Assembly (NCBI GenBank): GCA_030431525.1
Contig: JAUIJC010000013.1
Location: 44,494 to 108,493 of the forward strand
Length of the DNA: 64,000 bases
Direction of reading: 5' to 3'
Origin: Bacteroidia bacterium
GTDB lineage: Bacteria > Bacteroidota > Bacteroidia > Cytophagales > JAAEPT01
The notes beneath the pieces are model-generated. The model was not told the origin of the DNA. It ran no database searches and saw only the letters and a program-made list of their open reading frames with translations. This document shows positions 36,822 through 45,192 of the stretch, in pieces. The position numbers and the translations under genes are program-made. The stretch's first letter is position 1. Every line of letters starts with the position of its first letter.

Positions 36822-37149
36822 AGACCTCTGGTGATTTTGCCTCCTTGGAATAGATGTAATAGACGGTTTTTTCAGGGAAACCTTCTGCATCCACATGCGC
36901 CATAAAATATTCAATGGCTGAGGTTTCGTCTGGAAAAAGGAGGTAGGCAATGCCATCCATCATGATGGTTCCTTTTTCAGTTGAGGAGCCTAATGCCGTG
37001 TAGCGCAGTTCCAAGGCTTTGTATTTTCCAGCTTGGGGATTTGTTGCACTGATTTTTACTTGGCTGAAGGTCAGCTTGGACGTAGAGTTTTGTCCAAAGG
37101 AAAGGCCGTTCAGGCCAAGAAAAGGCAATAAAAAAACCAACTTCTTCAC
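36802..37149 (-). CDS. Small secreted protein, unknown function
   Basis: 115 residues. Signal peptide MKKLVFLLPFLGLNGLSFGQ. The mature part (LTFSQVKISATNPQAGKYKA; GIAYLLFPDETSAIEYF; TVYYIYSKEA) has no family I recognise. Its last codons overlap the convergent flippase gene (tail to tail), so no terminator fits between them. Confidence 0.6.
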   Translation of the reverse strand: MKKLVFLLPFLGLNGLSFGQNSTSKLTFSQVKISATNPQAGKYKALELRYTALGSSTEKGTIMMDGIAYLLFPDETSAIEYFMAHVDAEGFPEKTVYYIYSKEAKSPEVFTTLVE

Positions 37150-37251
37150 GAGTAGTAGAGCTTAGGTGATTCACCTTTTTTTACGCCCTGGTCGTGTAGA
37201 AGTTGGTGGATGCCTGAATCTGCTCAGGACTTTGGGAATTTAATTCCCGAA

Positions 37252-37716
37252 TTAGGAAGCCATTTTTACTTCAGAAGAAGCCTGTACCTGCTCGTTCGTG
37301 TAGATTTCCGTTTTCGAGAAGAAGAAGCTTGCCTCGATTTGGGCGTTTTCATCAGAATCAGCGCCATGAACGGCATTTTGCTCCAAAGATTGGGCGAACA
37401 GCTTACGGATGGTACCTGGTTCTGCATTCTCTGGATTCGTCGCGCCGATGAGTTTTCGGTAGTCCTGCACAGCGTTATCTTTTTGGAGTACGAGGGCAAT
37501 GATTGGGCTCTCGGACATAAAGCTGGTTAGGTGGTCGTAAAAAGGGCGTTCCTTGTGAACCGCATAAAATTGCTTTGCCTGCTCCTTGCTAAGCCACGTT
37601 TTTTTCATGGCGACAATGGAAAATCCTGCATCCTCGATCATCTTCAAGATGGCGCCCGTATGTCCCGCTTTCACAGCGCCCGGTTTAATCATGGAAAAGG
37701 TGATGTCGTGTGCCAT
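37252..37716 (-). CDS. ndk: Nucleoside diphosphate kinase
   Basis: 154 residues. Starts TFSMIKPGAVKAGHTGAIL (nucleotide-binding Lys near residue 11), contains FYAVHKERPFYDHLTSFMSE, GATNPENAEPGTIRKLFA, and the active-site His in NAVHGADSDENA. All usual residues are present; the C-terminus is about 12 residues longer than many. It balances nucleoside triphosphates. A promoter-like element lies about 82 nt upstream. Confidence 0.96.
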   Translation of the reverse strand: MAHDITFSMIKPGAVKAGHTGAILKMIEDAGFSIVAMKKTWLSKEQAKQFYAVHKERPFYDHLTSFMSESPIIALVLQKDNAVQDYRKLIGATNPENAEPGTIRKLFAQSLEQNAVHGADSDENAQIEASFFFSKTEIYTNEQVQASSEVKMAS

Positions 37717-37798
37717 AGTCCTTATGGGTTTAAGGTGGAGTAAAGAGTTTCTTTTAAAAATTCCCTGCTGTTTACGGGCTTCAATATCAAAAGTTTGC

Positions 37799-37806
37799 CA
37801 AAAGTA
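37799..37806 (-). promoter_or_regulatory. Bacteroidota -7 element of ndk
   Basis: On the minus strand TACTTTTG matches TAnnTTTG; 82 nt before the ndk ATG. Confidence 0.45.
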
Positions 37807-37884
37807 ACAGAGGGAGTGTGCGCCTAAACGCTTCCCTTAAGTTAGGAATCTTGCGTGAGTTTTCAACGGGAAACTTGGATGGCT

Positions 37885-37892
37885 TATTTTTG
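37885..37892 (+). promoter_or_regulatory. Bacteroidota -7 element of argC
   Basis: TATTTTTG matches TAnnTTTG. It is upstream of the heptad arrays, so if it is the promoter the arrays form the argC 5' leader (about 100 nt). Confidence 0.5.
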
Positions 37893-37906
37893 TGGAAGTA
37901 TTGAAT

Positions 37907-37985
37907 GAGTACCAGGTACCAAGTACCAAGTACATAGCATCCCCAAATGGGTGGGCTTGGTACTTGATACTTGGTACTTGGTACC
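37907..37985. repeat. Inverted heptad arrays (AGTACCA type) in the argC leader
   Basis: Left array 37907-37934: GAGTACC, AGGTACC, AAGTACC, AAGTACA. Right array 37956-37983: CTTGGTA, CTTGATA, CTTGGTA, CTTGGTA. The arrays are inverted complements around a 21-nt loop that itself holds CCCCAAATGGG, so a long imperfect hairpin is predicted. It ends 15 nt before the argC ATG. Confidence 0.92.
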
Positions 37986-38000
37986 AAAAACTCAGAGCAT

Positions 38001-38966
38001 ATGATTCGTGTAGGTATCGTTGGTGGCGCAGGTTATACAGGAGGGGAGCTTCTCCGTATTTTGGTCAACCATCCAGAAGTAGAAATTAAGTTTGTCCACA
38101 GCAACAGTAATGCGGGCAACCCAATTTATAAGGTTCACCAAGATTTGATTGGTTACACCGATCTGGTGTTCACTGACAAGCTTGACACCGATATCGACGC
38201 CTTGGTGATGTGTCTTGGCCATGGCGATGCCAAGAAATTCTTGGACGCCAATCCTGCGTTCTACGACGTGAAAATCGTTGACCTTTCCACTGATTTCCGC
38301 CACAAGCGCGAAGGAAACGACTTTGTTTACGGTCTTCCTGAATTGAACAAGGAAGCTATCAAAGGAGCGAAGCACATTGCCAACCCTGGTTGTTTTGCTA
38401 CTTGTATTCAGTTAGGCATTTTGCCATTGGCGTCTGCTGGCAAAGTGAACGATGAGTTGCATGTAACAGCGGTAACTGGTTCCACTGGTGCGGGACAGAA
38501 GCCAACGGCCACTTCTCACTTCAGCTGGAGAAACAACAACATGTCTGTGTATAAGGCCTTCGAGCACCAGCACTTGCAGGAGATTGGTGAGAGCTTGGAG
38601 CAATTGCAACCAGCTGGAGACAAGGTGGTGAACTTTGTGCCTTTCCGTGGTGACTTCGCCCGTGGTATCATCGCTTCCATCTACATCGACACTGACCTTT
38701 CCTTGGAAGAGGCCCAAAAGCTCTACCAAGATTTCTATAAGGATGCGCCTTTCACTCACGTGATTGACGAAAATCCAAACGTGAAGCAGGTAGTCAACAC
38801 CAATAACTGTTTGGTTTACCTCCAGAAGTTTGGCTCAAAGCTCCATGTCATCAGTATCATTGACAACTTAGCCAAGGGTGCTTCTGGCCAAGCGGTACAA
38901 AACCTTAACCTTATCTTTGGCTTGCCGGAGAATACTGGTTTGCGCTTGAAGCCGAGTGGTTTCTAA
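38001..38966 (+). CDS. argC: N-acetyl-gamma-glutamyl-phosphate reductase
   Basis: 321 residues from MIRVGIVGGAGYTGGELLR (NADP loop GGAGYTG). The catalytic Cys is in IANPGCFATCIQLGI (about residue 130), and the substrate motif VTGSTGAGQKPTATSHFSWR follows. The longer ORF start (37971) would translate the heptad array and is rejected. It makes the semialdehyde before the ArgD step. It is separate from argD-argF', about 5 kb downstream, with its own promoter and terminator. Confidence 0.96.
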   Translation: MIRVGIVGGAGYTGGELLRILVNHPEVEIKFVHSNSNAGNPIYKVHQDLIGYTDLVFTDKLDTDIDALVMCLGHGDAKKFLDANPAFYDVKIVDLSTDFRHKREGNDFVYGLPELNKEAIKGAKHIANPGCFATCIQLGILPLASAGKVNDELHVTAVTGSTGAGQKPTATSHFSWRNNNMSVYKAFEHQHLQEIGESLEQLQPAGDKVVNFVPFRGDFARGIIASIYIDTDLSLEEAQKLYQDFYKDAPFTHVIDENPNVKQVVNTNNCLVYLQKFGSKLHVISIIDNLAKGASGQAVQNLNLIFGLPENTGLRLKPSGF

Positions 38967-38985
38967 AGCAGGGTTATTGAAACGT

Positions 38986-39031
38986 AAAAAGGCCTGTGTT
39001 TCTTCAAGAGAAAGAAGCACAGGCCTTTTTT
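38986..39031 (+). terminator. Terminator of argC
   Basis: AAAAAGGCCTGTG pairs with CACAGGCCTTTTT around a loop with further pairing, then T run. Confidence 0.9.
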
Positions 39032-39146
39032 GAATAGCTAAGGATAACAGGATCATTGTCTGAAAAGCGCACCATCCTTCTTATCCATAAATCAAGTCCA
39101 TCAAGGTACAGACATTTCCCCCGCAGAATTTTCCCAAAATGAGAAC

Positions 39147-39192
39147 AAGGCTGGTCCCACTTCCGTAAAGGAATGGGATACCAGCCTTTTTT
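39147..39192 (+). terminator. Terminator-like hairpin immediately before the histidine kinase start codon
   Basis: AAGGCTGGT pairs with ACCAGCCTT, with inner CCCA/TGGG and TTCC/GGAA, then six T; the next base is the A of the kinase ATG. It is far (about 180 nt) from argC, which already has a terminator, so it may act as an attenuator of the kinase gene. Confidence 0.8.
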
Positions 39193-41085
39193 ATGCGACT
39201 AAACGACAACCCGTTACTGCCACACCTCTGTGAGAATGCATTTGTGCTGGACCAAAGGGGTATTTTTATCGACTACTTCGCCAATAAGGAGGAGCGGCTT
39301 TTTGTGCCAAGTGATCAATTGCTGGGCAGTTCGCTAATTCAGGTTTTTGGGCCAAAGGGCGGGCAAGAAGTATTAGGCATTGTGCAACGAATTTGTACCA
39401 CGGGAAAGGGTGAGAGTGTGGAATACCCAGACCGTGAGCTTGGGTTGTGGTATCGCGCTAACGGCACTTTGATGGAAAATGGGAATGTTCTGTTTTTGGT
39501 CATGGATATTACCTCGGAGCGGAAGGCCAAGCAGGCTGAGGAAGTTTTGTTGGAGTATCAGGCCAGCCAAAAGCTGTTTTTGACCGAATATTCTATCGAG
39601 CATCATGCCATGGAGGTGTATTGGGTGGCCATGGATGGGCGATTTACTTATGCCAACCAAGCGGCTTGTGAAAAGCTTTGTTACACCAAGGAGGAGTTGG
39701 CTCAGAAATACTTTTGGGAGATAGTGCCAGAGTTTTCTGAGGAACGTGCTCGACGTTTTTTTAAGCGGATGCAGGCGGGAAAAGGGCTGTTGTTGGAAAC
39801 CCAGCATCGCTCCAAAAATGGGGAGATGAGGCCTGTCGAGATCTTGGTCAAGTGTATTCATTATCGAGGGGTGAACACCTTGGTGGTCAACTGCATTGAC
39901 ATCACCGAAAGGAAAGCGCAGGAGCGTGAACTGATGATGGCCAAGGAAAGCGCTGAGGCGATGGCTAAGGCCAAGGAGGAGTTTTTGTCCACGATGAGTC
40001 ACGAGATTCGGACACCTTTGAATGGTATCATCGGACTTTCTCACCTTTTGGCAAAAGGGACGAAGAACCAAGAAAAGAATATTAAAACCCTTCAGTTTTC
40101 GGCGCAGAATCTCTTGATGTTGGTCAATGACATTCTGGATTTCAATAAGATTGAGGCGGGAAAACTGGAGCTGGAAGAAAGGCCTGTAAATTTGGAGGAG
40201 CTTGGGTGCAACCTGAATGGCGCTTTCCAATATCAAGCGCAGGAAAAAGGGTTGAACTTGTTTTATCAAGGGCCAAATGCGCTTGATTTTACGGTGCTGG
40301 CAGATTCCACTCGACTTACACAGGTGTTGACCAATCTGTTGGGCAATGCCCTGAAGTTTACCCAAAAAGGCGAAGTGTCATTGCGGATTCTAACCTTGGA
40401 GGAAACTCCCGATGCGGTAACAGTGCGGTTTGAGGTGGAAGATACGGGCATTGGCATCGCCCCTGAGCAACAAGCCTGCATTTTTGAGCGCTTCCTGCAA
40501 GCGAATAATAAGGTCTATCGTCAGTTTGGGGGCACAGGTCTTGGGCTTTCCATTTCCAAAAAACTGCTTCAACTTCAGGGCGTAGAACTTAAGCTGCGAA
40601 GTGAGTTAGATCGTGGATCCTGTTTCTATTTTACCCAAACCTTTTCGAAGGGGCCGTTCATTACCAATTTTCAGGAAGAAGGCGGTCAGGCCGATGGAGG
40701 TGAGCTCAAAGGCTTGGAAGTACTATTGGTGGAAGATAATTCTGTGAATGTCATGATGGCTGAGCAGTTTCTGGTGGATTGGGGCGTGAAGGTTTCTATG
40801 GCTTCAAATGGTCAGGAAGCTATTGAAATGATACAGCAAAAGGCCTATTCCCTTGTGTTGATGGATTTGCAGATGCCAGTCATGGGTGGGCTGGAGGCAA
40901 CCCAAAAAATTCGTGAAGTGAACAAGGAGCAGCCCATTGTAGCACTTACAGCCTCGGCCACAGAGTCCGTTCGTAAGGAATGCGATGACATCGGGATGAA
41001 TGGTCTGCTCACCAAGCCTTTCCATCCTGATGAACTTAAACAGACCCTCCTTAATTTTGCTTCTCCTCAACTTGTTAGGAGATAA
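39193..41085 (+). CDS. Cytosolic hybrid sensor histidine kinase with two PAS domains and a receiver
   Basis: 630 residues, no signal or membrane segment. PAS 1 (about 12-115, NAFVLDQRGIFIDYFANKEE), PAS 2 (about 130-245, VYWVAMDGRFTYANQAACEK), HisKA with phospho-His270 in FLSTMSHEIRTPLNG, HATPase (NALKFTQKGE; DTGIGIAPE; GGTGLGLSISKKLL), and a receiver (LLVEDNSVNVMMAEQFL) with Asp558 in LMDLQMPVMGG and Lys in LTKPFHP. No response regulator is adjacent. The ligand is unknown. Note the hairpin abutting the start. Confidence 0.93.
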   Translation: MRLNDNPLLPHLCENAFVLDQRGIFIDYFANKEERLFVPSDQLLGSSLIQVFGPKGGQEVLGIVQRICTTGKGESVEYPDRELGLWYRANGTLMENGNVLFLVMDITSERKAKQAEEVLLEYQASQKLFLTEYSIEHHAMEVYWVAMDGRFTYANQAACEKLCYTKEELAQKYFWEIVPEFSEERARRFFKRMQAGKGLLLETQHRSKNGEMRPVEILVKCIHYRGVNTLVVNCIDITERKAQERELMMAKESAEAMAKAKEEFLSTMSHEIRTPLNGIIGLSHLLAKGTKNQEKNIKTLQFSAQNLLMLVNDILDFNKIEAGKLELEERPVNLEELGCNLNGAFQYQAQEKGLNLFYQGPNALDFTVLADSTRLTQVLTNLLGNALKFTQKGEVSLRILTLEETPDAVTVRFEVEDTGIGIAPEQQACIFERFLQANNKVYRQFGGTGLGLSISKKLLQLQGVELKLRSELDRGSCFYFTQTFSKGPFITNFQEEGGQADGGELKGLEVLLVEDNSVNVMMAEQFLVDWGVKVSMASNGQEAIEMIQQKAYSLVLMDLQMPVMGGLEATQKIREVNKEQPIVALTASATESVRKECDDIGMNGLLTKPFHPDELKQTLLNFASPQLVRR

Positions 41086-41122
41086 GCGTCACCATCCCAG
41101 AAGCTCAGTCGATAGAAAGCTG

Positions 41123-41130
41123 TATTTTTG
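41123..41130 (+). promoter_or_regulatory. Bacteroidota -7 element of the DEAD-box gene
   Basis: TATTTTTG matches TAnnTTTG, 26 nt before the ATG. Confidence 0.5.
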
Positions 41131-41156
41131 CACAGATTCTTACCTGTTCGTCTGTT

Positions 41157-42497
41157 ATGAGCTTTGATCAACTAAACCTCAAAACCTCCCTTCGCAACGC
41201 CTTGGATGACTTGGGCATCCAGCAACCCACTCCTATTCAGGAAAAGGTGTTCTCCATCGGTCTTTCTGGCCAAGATGTGGTGGGCATTGCCCAGACGGGA
41301 ACGGGTAAGACCTTTGCTTATCTATTGCCTTGTTTGTGCCATTGGAAATTCACCAAGGGTGCAAAACACCCTCAAATATTAGTGGTGGTGCCTACGCGTG
41401 AATTGGTGATTCAAGTAGTGGAGGCTGTTGAGCAGTTGACCAGTTTCATGAACGTGGTGGTCAAAGGCGCCTATGGTGGAGCGAACCTGCGGACACAAGG
41501 GCATGAGCTGAAGGAAAGCGGGATGGATGTGCTGGTGGCCACGCCAGGACGTTTGATGGACTTGCATGTGAACAGCTATGTCAAGCTCAAAACAGTCAAG
41601 CATCTGGTGGTGGATGAGGTCGATGAAATGCTCAATCTTGGTTTCCGACATCAGCTAAGTAGCATTTTTGAGATCCTTCCAGAGAAGCGTCAGAATCTTG
41701 CTTTCTCGGCGACAATGACTGAGGAGGTAGAGGAATTGATAGAATCCTATTTTAAGAGTCCTCAGAAGGTGGAGGCGGCTCCATCGGGTACGCCAGTAGA
41801 TCAGATTGAGCAACGTATTTATTCCCTTCCAAACTTTAATACCAAGGTCAATTTCTTGAAAAAGCTCCTGCGCGAGGATAAGGAAATGTCTAAGGTGTTA
41901 GTGTTTGCCGCCAACAAGAAAATGGCAGATTTGCTGCATAGCCGTTTGGAAGAGTTTTTTGGGGAGGAATTGGCCATTGTCCATTCCAACAAATCACAGA
42001 ATTACCGTTTTGAGGCCGTAAGGTCGTTTTCCTCGGGTGAAGCCAGAGTGCTTATCGCTACGGATTTGGTAGCGCGTGGATTGGATATTTCAGGAGTGAG
42101 TCATGTTGTCAATTTTGATTTGCCCGAGCAGCCAGAGAGTTATATCCACCGCATTGGCCGAACAGGACGTGCCGATGAGAAGGGTGTGGCGTTGACCTTG
42201 GTGGGAGAGAAGGAGGCTGCTGAATGGAAAGCGATTGAGGAGCTGATGAAAACCTCCTTGGCCTTTGATGAGCTACCTGAGGATTTGGAGTTATCCACAC
42301 GATTGGAGGAGTTTGAGCAGGAAAAAGTGCACATGAAACATGTGTTCATCAAACCCCAAAAACGGGAGGATGCGGGAGAGGCTTTCCATGAGAAAAAGGC
42401 CAAAAACCAGAAAGTCAATAAGAAGCTTCGTCGTGCCGAGGAGCTCAAGCTGAAATACAAAAAGCCAAAGACGAGGGGGCAGAAGCGAAAGAAGTGA
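41157..42497 (+). CDS. DEAD-box-type RNA helicase with a DEVD motif II
   Basis: 446 residues. Q motif QQPTPIQEKV, motif I AQTGTGKT, PTRELVIQ, TPGRLMDL, motif II D153-E-V-D156, motif III SATM, VLVFAANKK, ATDLVARGLDI and HRIGRTGR. The C-terminal ~75 residues are rich in Lys/Arg (KKAKNQKVNKKLRRAEEL), as in RNA-binding tails of RhlE-type helicases. Motif II has Val in place of the usual Ala. Role in ribosome assembly or RNA turnover inferred from family. It is monocistronic. Confidence 0.92.
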   Translation: MSFDQLNLKTSLRNALDDLGIQQPTPIQEKVFSIGLSGQDVVGIAQTGTGKTFAYLLPCLCHWKFTKGAKHPQILVVVPTRELVIQVVEAVEQLTSFMNVVVKGAYGGANLRTQGHELKESGMDVLVATPGRLMDLHVNSYVKLKTVKHLVVDEVDEMLNLGFRHQLSSIFEILPEKRQNLAFSATMTEEVEELIESYFKSPQKVEAAPSGTPVDQIEQRIYSLPNFNTKVNFLKKLLREDKEMSKVLVFAANKKMADLLHSRLEEFFGEELAIVHSNKSQNYRFEAVRSFSSGEARVLIATDLVARGLDISGVSHVVNFDLPEQPESYIHRIGRTGRADEKGVALTLVGEKEAAEWKAIEELMKTSLAFDELPEDLELSTRLEEFEQEKVHMKHVFIKPQKREDAGEAFHEKKAKNQKVNKKLRRAEELKLKYKKPKTRGQKRKK

Positions 42498-42598
42498 TTT
42501 CCCGTTCCTTAAAACGGAAAAATATAGTGTCCTTTCGTAAAATCACCCTGATTGACGTAAGCCAATGATAAGCCCTAGGCTAATTAGTTGGTTTGTCA

Positions 42599-43630
42599 AT
42601 GAAATTCCTGTTGTCCTGTTTGCTGTTCAATGCCTTTGTTGTTGAGCTGATTGCTCAAGACAGTTTGAGTAGCAGTTTTTTCAAACAGCGGGACTTTGGC
42701 AAATATATTATTGCCGATCATTATGCTCCCATTGTAAAGGTTGATGTAGGCATCATCTATTATTTTGAGGAGTACGATGTCAGTAGCAAAAGCAGGGGTA
42801 TTGTGGTGGATTGCGAACCTACGCTTGGTGCGGAAATCCCCATATATTATCGAAGAAATAGGAACTGGCGCTATTCCTTTTCTATACCGATATCCTTCTC
42901 CACTTGGTTTGACTTTACGGAGTCAAGAGCGGCTCCCATCTTGGATACAGACTTTCGGTTTTCGGCAGTTGAGTTCAACTATAACCTTCGATTAAATAGC
43001 CACACTTTTCGGAATATTGGCCTCAAGGTGCTGCCATTTTTCCACGAAAGTACTCATCTGGGCGATGAATTGACCTTGGTACGGGCGCTTGATTCAATTC
43101 CTACCACCCGCATCAATGTTTCCTATGAGTGTTTTGAACTCTCTTTTTTGCTCAATGACCCCTTTGATGAGCTAAAACGAAACCACTCGTTTAAGTTGGG
43201 GGCAAAATTCCTTTTTCGACCGAACAAGGGGTGGTATAACTCAGATCCTCTAGAGTCTGATACTACGGTCATTGACCCCTCTGATAAATGGATTGAACCT
43301 TATTTTCAATACCAGTTTCAAAATCACGACGGCAAATTGTCTAATAAGCGAATGATGTTCCTGCTTTCTGCAGAGCTCAGTGCAAGGGTGAAGTTTTCCT
43401 ATCCCATTTATTACAGGGATGAAAATGGGCAGTTGCAGAATTTGGAATTTGATGAGTCCTATATCCCTTGTCTGAATGTGATGGCTGGGTGGAAATTCCT
43501 AAAGTCGGATGGAAAGCTTTCCCGATTTGGAGCCTTCATGCGTCTGTATGCTGGACTGAACTACCATGGGCAGTTTCGCAATATTCCACTTTACCCTCGG
43601 GCAAGTGTGACGTTGGTGTATGAGAATTAA
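42599..43630 (+). CDS. Putative outer membrane protein, unknown family
   Basis: 343 residues from MKFLLSCLLFNAFVVELIAQ, a signal peptide. The mature protein is rich in Tyr, Phe and Arg with alternating strands (IPIYYRRNRNWRYSFSIPIS; FNYNLRLNSHTF; LGAKFLFRPNKGW; FGAFMRLYAGLNYHG; ASVTLVYEN at the end), fitting a barrel. A TTG two codons upstream is also possible. I do not recognise the family. Confidence 0.55.
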   Translation: MKFLLSCLLFNAFVVELIAQDSLSSSFFKQRDFGKYIIADHYAPIVKVDVGIIYYFEEYDVSSKSRGIVVDCEPTLGAEIPIYYRRNRNWRYSFSIPISFSTWFDFTESRAAPILDTDFRFSAVEFNYNLRLNSHTFRNIGLKVLPFFHESTHLGDELTLVRALDSIPTTRINVSYECFELSFLLNDPFDELKRNHSFKLGAKFLFRPNKGWYNSDPLESDTTVIDPSDKWIEPYFQYQFQNHDGKLSNKRMMFLLSAELSARVKFSYPIYYRDENGQLQNLEFDESYIPCLNVMAGWKFLKSDGKLSRFGAFMRLYAGLNYHGQFRNIPLYPRASVTLVYEN

Positions 43631-43699
43631 AAAATGCGGTGAAAAAAAGAGCCTCAAAGTGCGGACTCCAAGGCTTTTCTATGGGATAAAGGACTGTTG

Positions 43700-43996
43700 T
43701 TAGTCCTCTGTTTTTTCTAGTTGAATGGATATGTAATATACCTTGTTACCAAGGGCATCATAATCTCGCTCAATAAAGAATTGTAAGTTCTTGGGGTTCA
43801 GTTCACGCATCATTGAGTAAAATTCTTCAAAGAATTTAAAGTCGGGGCTGTCTTTGCGGGCTAAATAGTCTGAGGCAACTTTTGCTGGAAAAGCAGGGAT
43901 AAATTTTGAAACCTCTGGGGCGATTTCCAGTCGTATTTTTCTGTAAGCCCCAGAACTGCCCAGTTCTTCGTGGTGGAATGTGGTGTGTGTAGCCAT
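43700..43996 (-). CDS. Conserved-looking small protein, unknown function
   Basis: 98 residues, soluble, starts MATHTTFHHEELGSSG; no signal peptide or known motif. FYSMMRELNPKNLQFFIERD near the middle is helical and charged. It lies 11 nt downstream of the membrane-protein gene (44463) on the same strand, and probably shares its transcript. Confidence 0.5.
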   Translation of the reverse strand: MATHTTFHHEELGSSGAYRKIRLEIAPEVSKFIPAFPAKVASDYLARKDSPDFKFFEEFYSMMRELNPKNLQFFIERDYDALGNKVYYISIQLEKTED

Positions 43997-44007
43997 GTCT
44001 TGTGGTG

Positions 44008-44463
44008 TTATTCAGTCAAATTCTTATAGAACCCTAAGGAGAATTTGAATTCTAGCATTTTGTCAATCCAGTCTTTCTCGTTCTTGGGTGGCTTAGAAAA
44101 TAAGCTTATCAGTATCACGCCTACTAAACAAAGAATGTTGAATAGGTATAGTCCTGTTAGGCTGTTGTGCATTTCGTTTATTGGCACCTGATTTTTAAAA
44201 GAGTGGTACCAAACGTAAAGAATGATGCCACACAGAATAAGGTGAATGGTGGCAAGAGATTCCTGTGGGAAACGTTTCTTAGTGTTTTCTCCCACTCTGA
44301 ATTTTCCCAAACCAAAGCCTTCTAACAAGAAAATGCATCCAAGGAAAGTGGGGATGGAAAGCGCTTGCGTCAGTTTCCTTACAACCCTTATTGCTAGCCC
44401 AGTGAAAGGGAGTAATACACTTACCAATGCCAAGAGTGTTAAAAAATTAAAGAAGTGATTCAT
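44008..44463 (-). CDS. Small integral membrane protein, unknown function
   Basis: 151 residues from MNHFFNFLTLLALVSVLLPF; earlier in-frame starts run through the inverted repeat and are rejected. Four hydrophobic segments (about 5-25, 35-52, 75-95, 115-132). No recognised family. Together with the 98-residue ORF it flanks the restriction island; the 30-bp inverted repeat lies in its 5' region. Confidence 0.55.
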   Translation of the reverse strand: MNHFFNFLTLLALVSVLLPFTGLAIRVVRKLTQALSIPTFLGCIFLLEGFGLGKFRVGENTKKRFPQESLATIHLILCGIILYVWYHSFKNQVPINEMHNSLTGLYLFNILCLVGVILISLFSKPPKNEKDWIDKMLEFKFSLGFYKNLTE

Positions 44464-44476
44464 GGGTTTTGTTTTT

Positions 44477-44580
44477 AATATCTCCCTAGTTGATACGATA
44501 TGTTTTGTTTTAGGGATTGCTTGCAATGTAGTAAAATGTTTTTCATTTTTGCAAAACATCATATCAATTAGGGAGATGTT
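44477..44580. repeat. 30-bp imperfect inverted repeat upstream of the restriction island
   Basis: Left arm 44477-44507 (contains ATCTCCCTAGTTGATACGAT) and right arm 44552-44580 (complement reads AACATCTCCCTAATTGATAT) agree at about 26 of 30 positions, separated by 44 nt. The right arm ends 4 nt before the first start codon of the island. It is between divergent genes, so it could be an operator pair, or a transposon-like end. Confidence 0.8.
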
Positions 44581-44583
44581 TTA

Positions 44584-45162
44584 GTGGTTATGTCTGTGGA
44601 GAGAAGAATTGGAAGTATTGCGGATGTGCATACTGGTTATACCTTTCGGCAAAAGATTGAACATCAGTCGGGTGGAGGTTTTGCGGTGGTGCAGGTGAAG
44701 GACACGGCGCCTGGGGTGTTGAGGGAGGAAGGTTTGAGTTATTTGCCTCTTGATGGGATGAAAGACCGGTTTTTCTTGAAAAAAGGGGATGTGCTGTTTT
44801 TGGCCAAGGGCGCGAACAACTATGCCTTGCTGTTCTCCTCGTCGGTCAAGGCGGTGGCGGTGTCCTCTTTCTTTGTGATAAGGGGATGTGATGATGGTGT
44901 CAGTCCCGCTTATTTGAGTTGCTATATCAATTCCCAGTTGGGGCAACGGCAACTGGAAAGTGCTAAGGAGGGAACGTATGTTACCAACATCACCAAAAAA
45001 ACCTTGGAGGAGATGACTATTACAATACCAAGCATGGAAGAACAAGAGAGGATTGTTCGTCTGTTTCAACTTGCAGAACGGGAAAAAGAATTAATCAGTC
45101 AGTTGGGGGTCAACCGTGAACGATTGGTCAATGCTGTTTTGAAACAGAAGCTTGATAAATAA
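44584..45162 (+). CDS. Half-size type I specificity subunit (HsdS-like, one target recognition domain)
   Basis: 192 residues from GTG at 44584 (ATG at 44590 also possible). One TRD (about 8-140: ADVHTGYTFRQKIEHQSGGG; FLKKGDVLFLAKGANNYALL; GTYVTNITKKTLEEMTITIP) is followed by one helical conserved region (PSMEEQERIVRLFQLAEREK). Full HsdS has two of each, so this would have to dimerise or act with the full HsdS at 48228. It precedes hsdM by 30 nt, in the same operon. Confidence 0.8.
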   Translation: MVMSVERRIGSIADVHTGYTFRQKIEHQSGGGFAVVQVKDTAPGVLREEGLSYLPLDGMKDRFFLKKGDVLFLAKGANNYALLFSSSVKAVAVSSFFVIRGCDDGVSPAYLSCYINSQLGQRQLESAKEGTYVTNITKKTLEEMTITIPSMEEQERIVRLFQLAEREKELISQLGVNRERLVNAVLKQKLDK

Positions 45163-45192
45163 TTGAGTATTAAATCATTGAACGGATATAAA

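Noticed and set aside
37907..37985. CRISPR array
   Set aside because: Units are 7 bp without spacers, inverted in the middle, and no cas gene is in the window.
39147..39192. Second terminator of argC
   Set aside because: argC has a strong terminator at 38986-39031; this hairpin is 180 nt away and abuts another gene, so it was listed as a possible attenuator.
44477..44580. Insertion sequence or MITE bounded by the 30-bp inverted repeat
   Set aside because: Only 44 nt lie between the arms, no flanking target-site duplication was found by eye, and no transposase is near; recorded as a repeat of unknown role.
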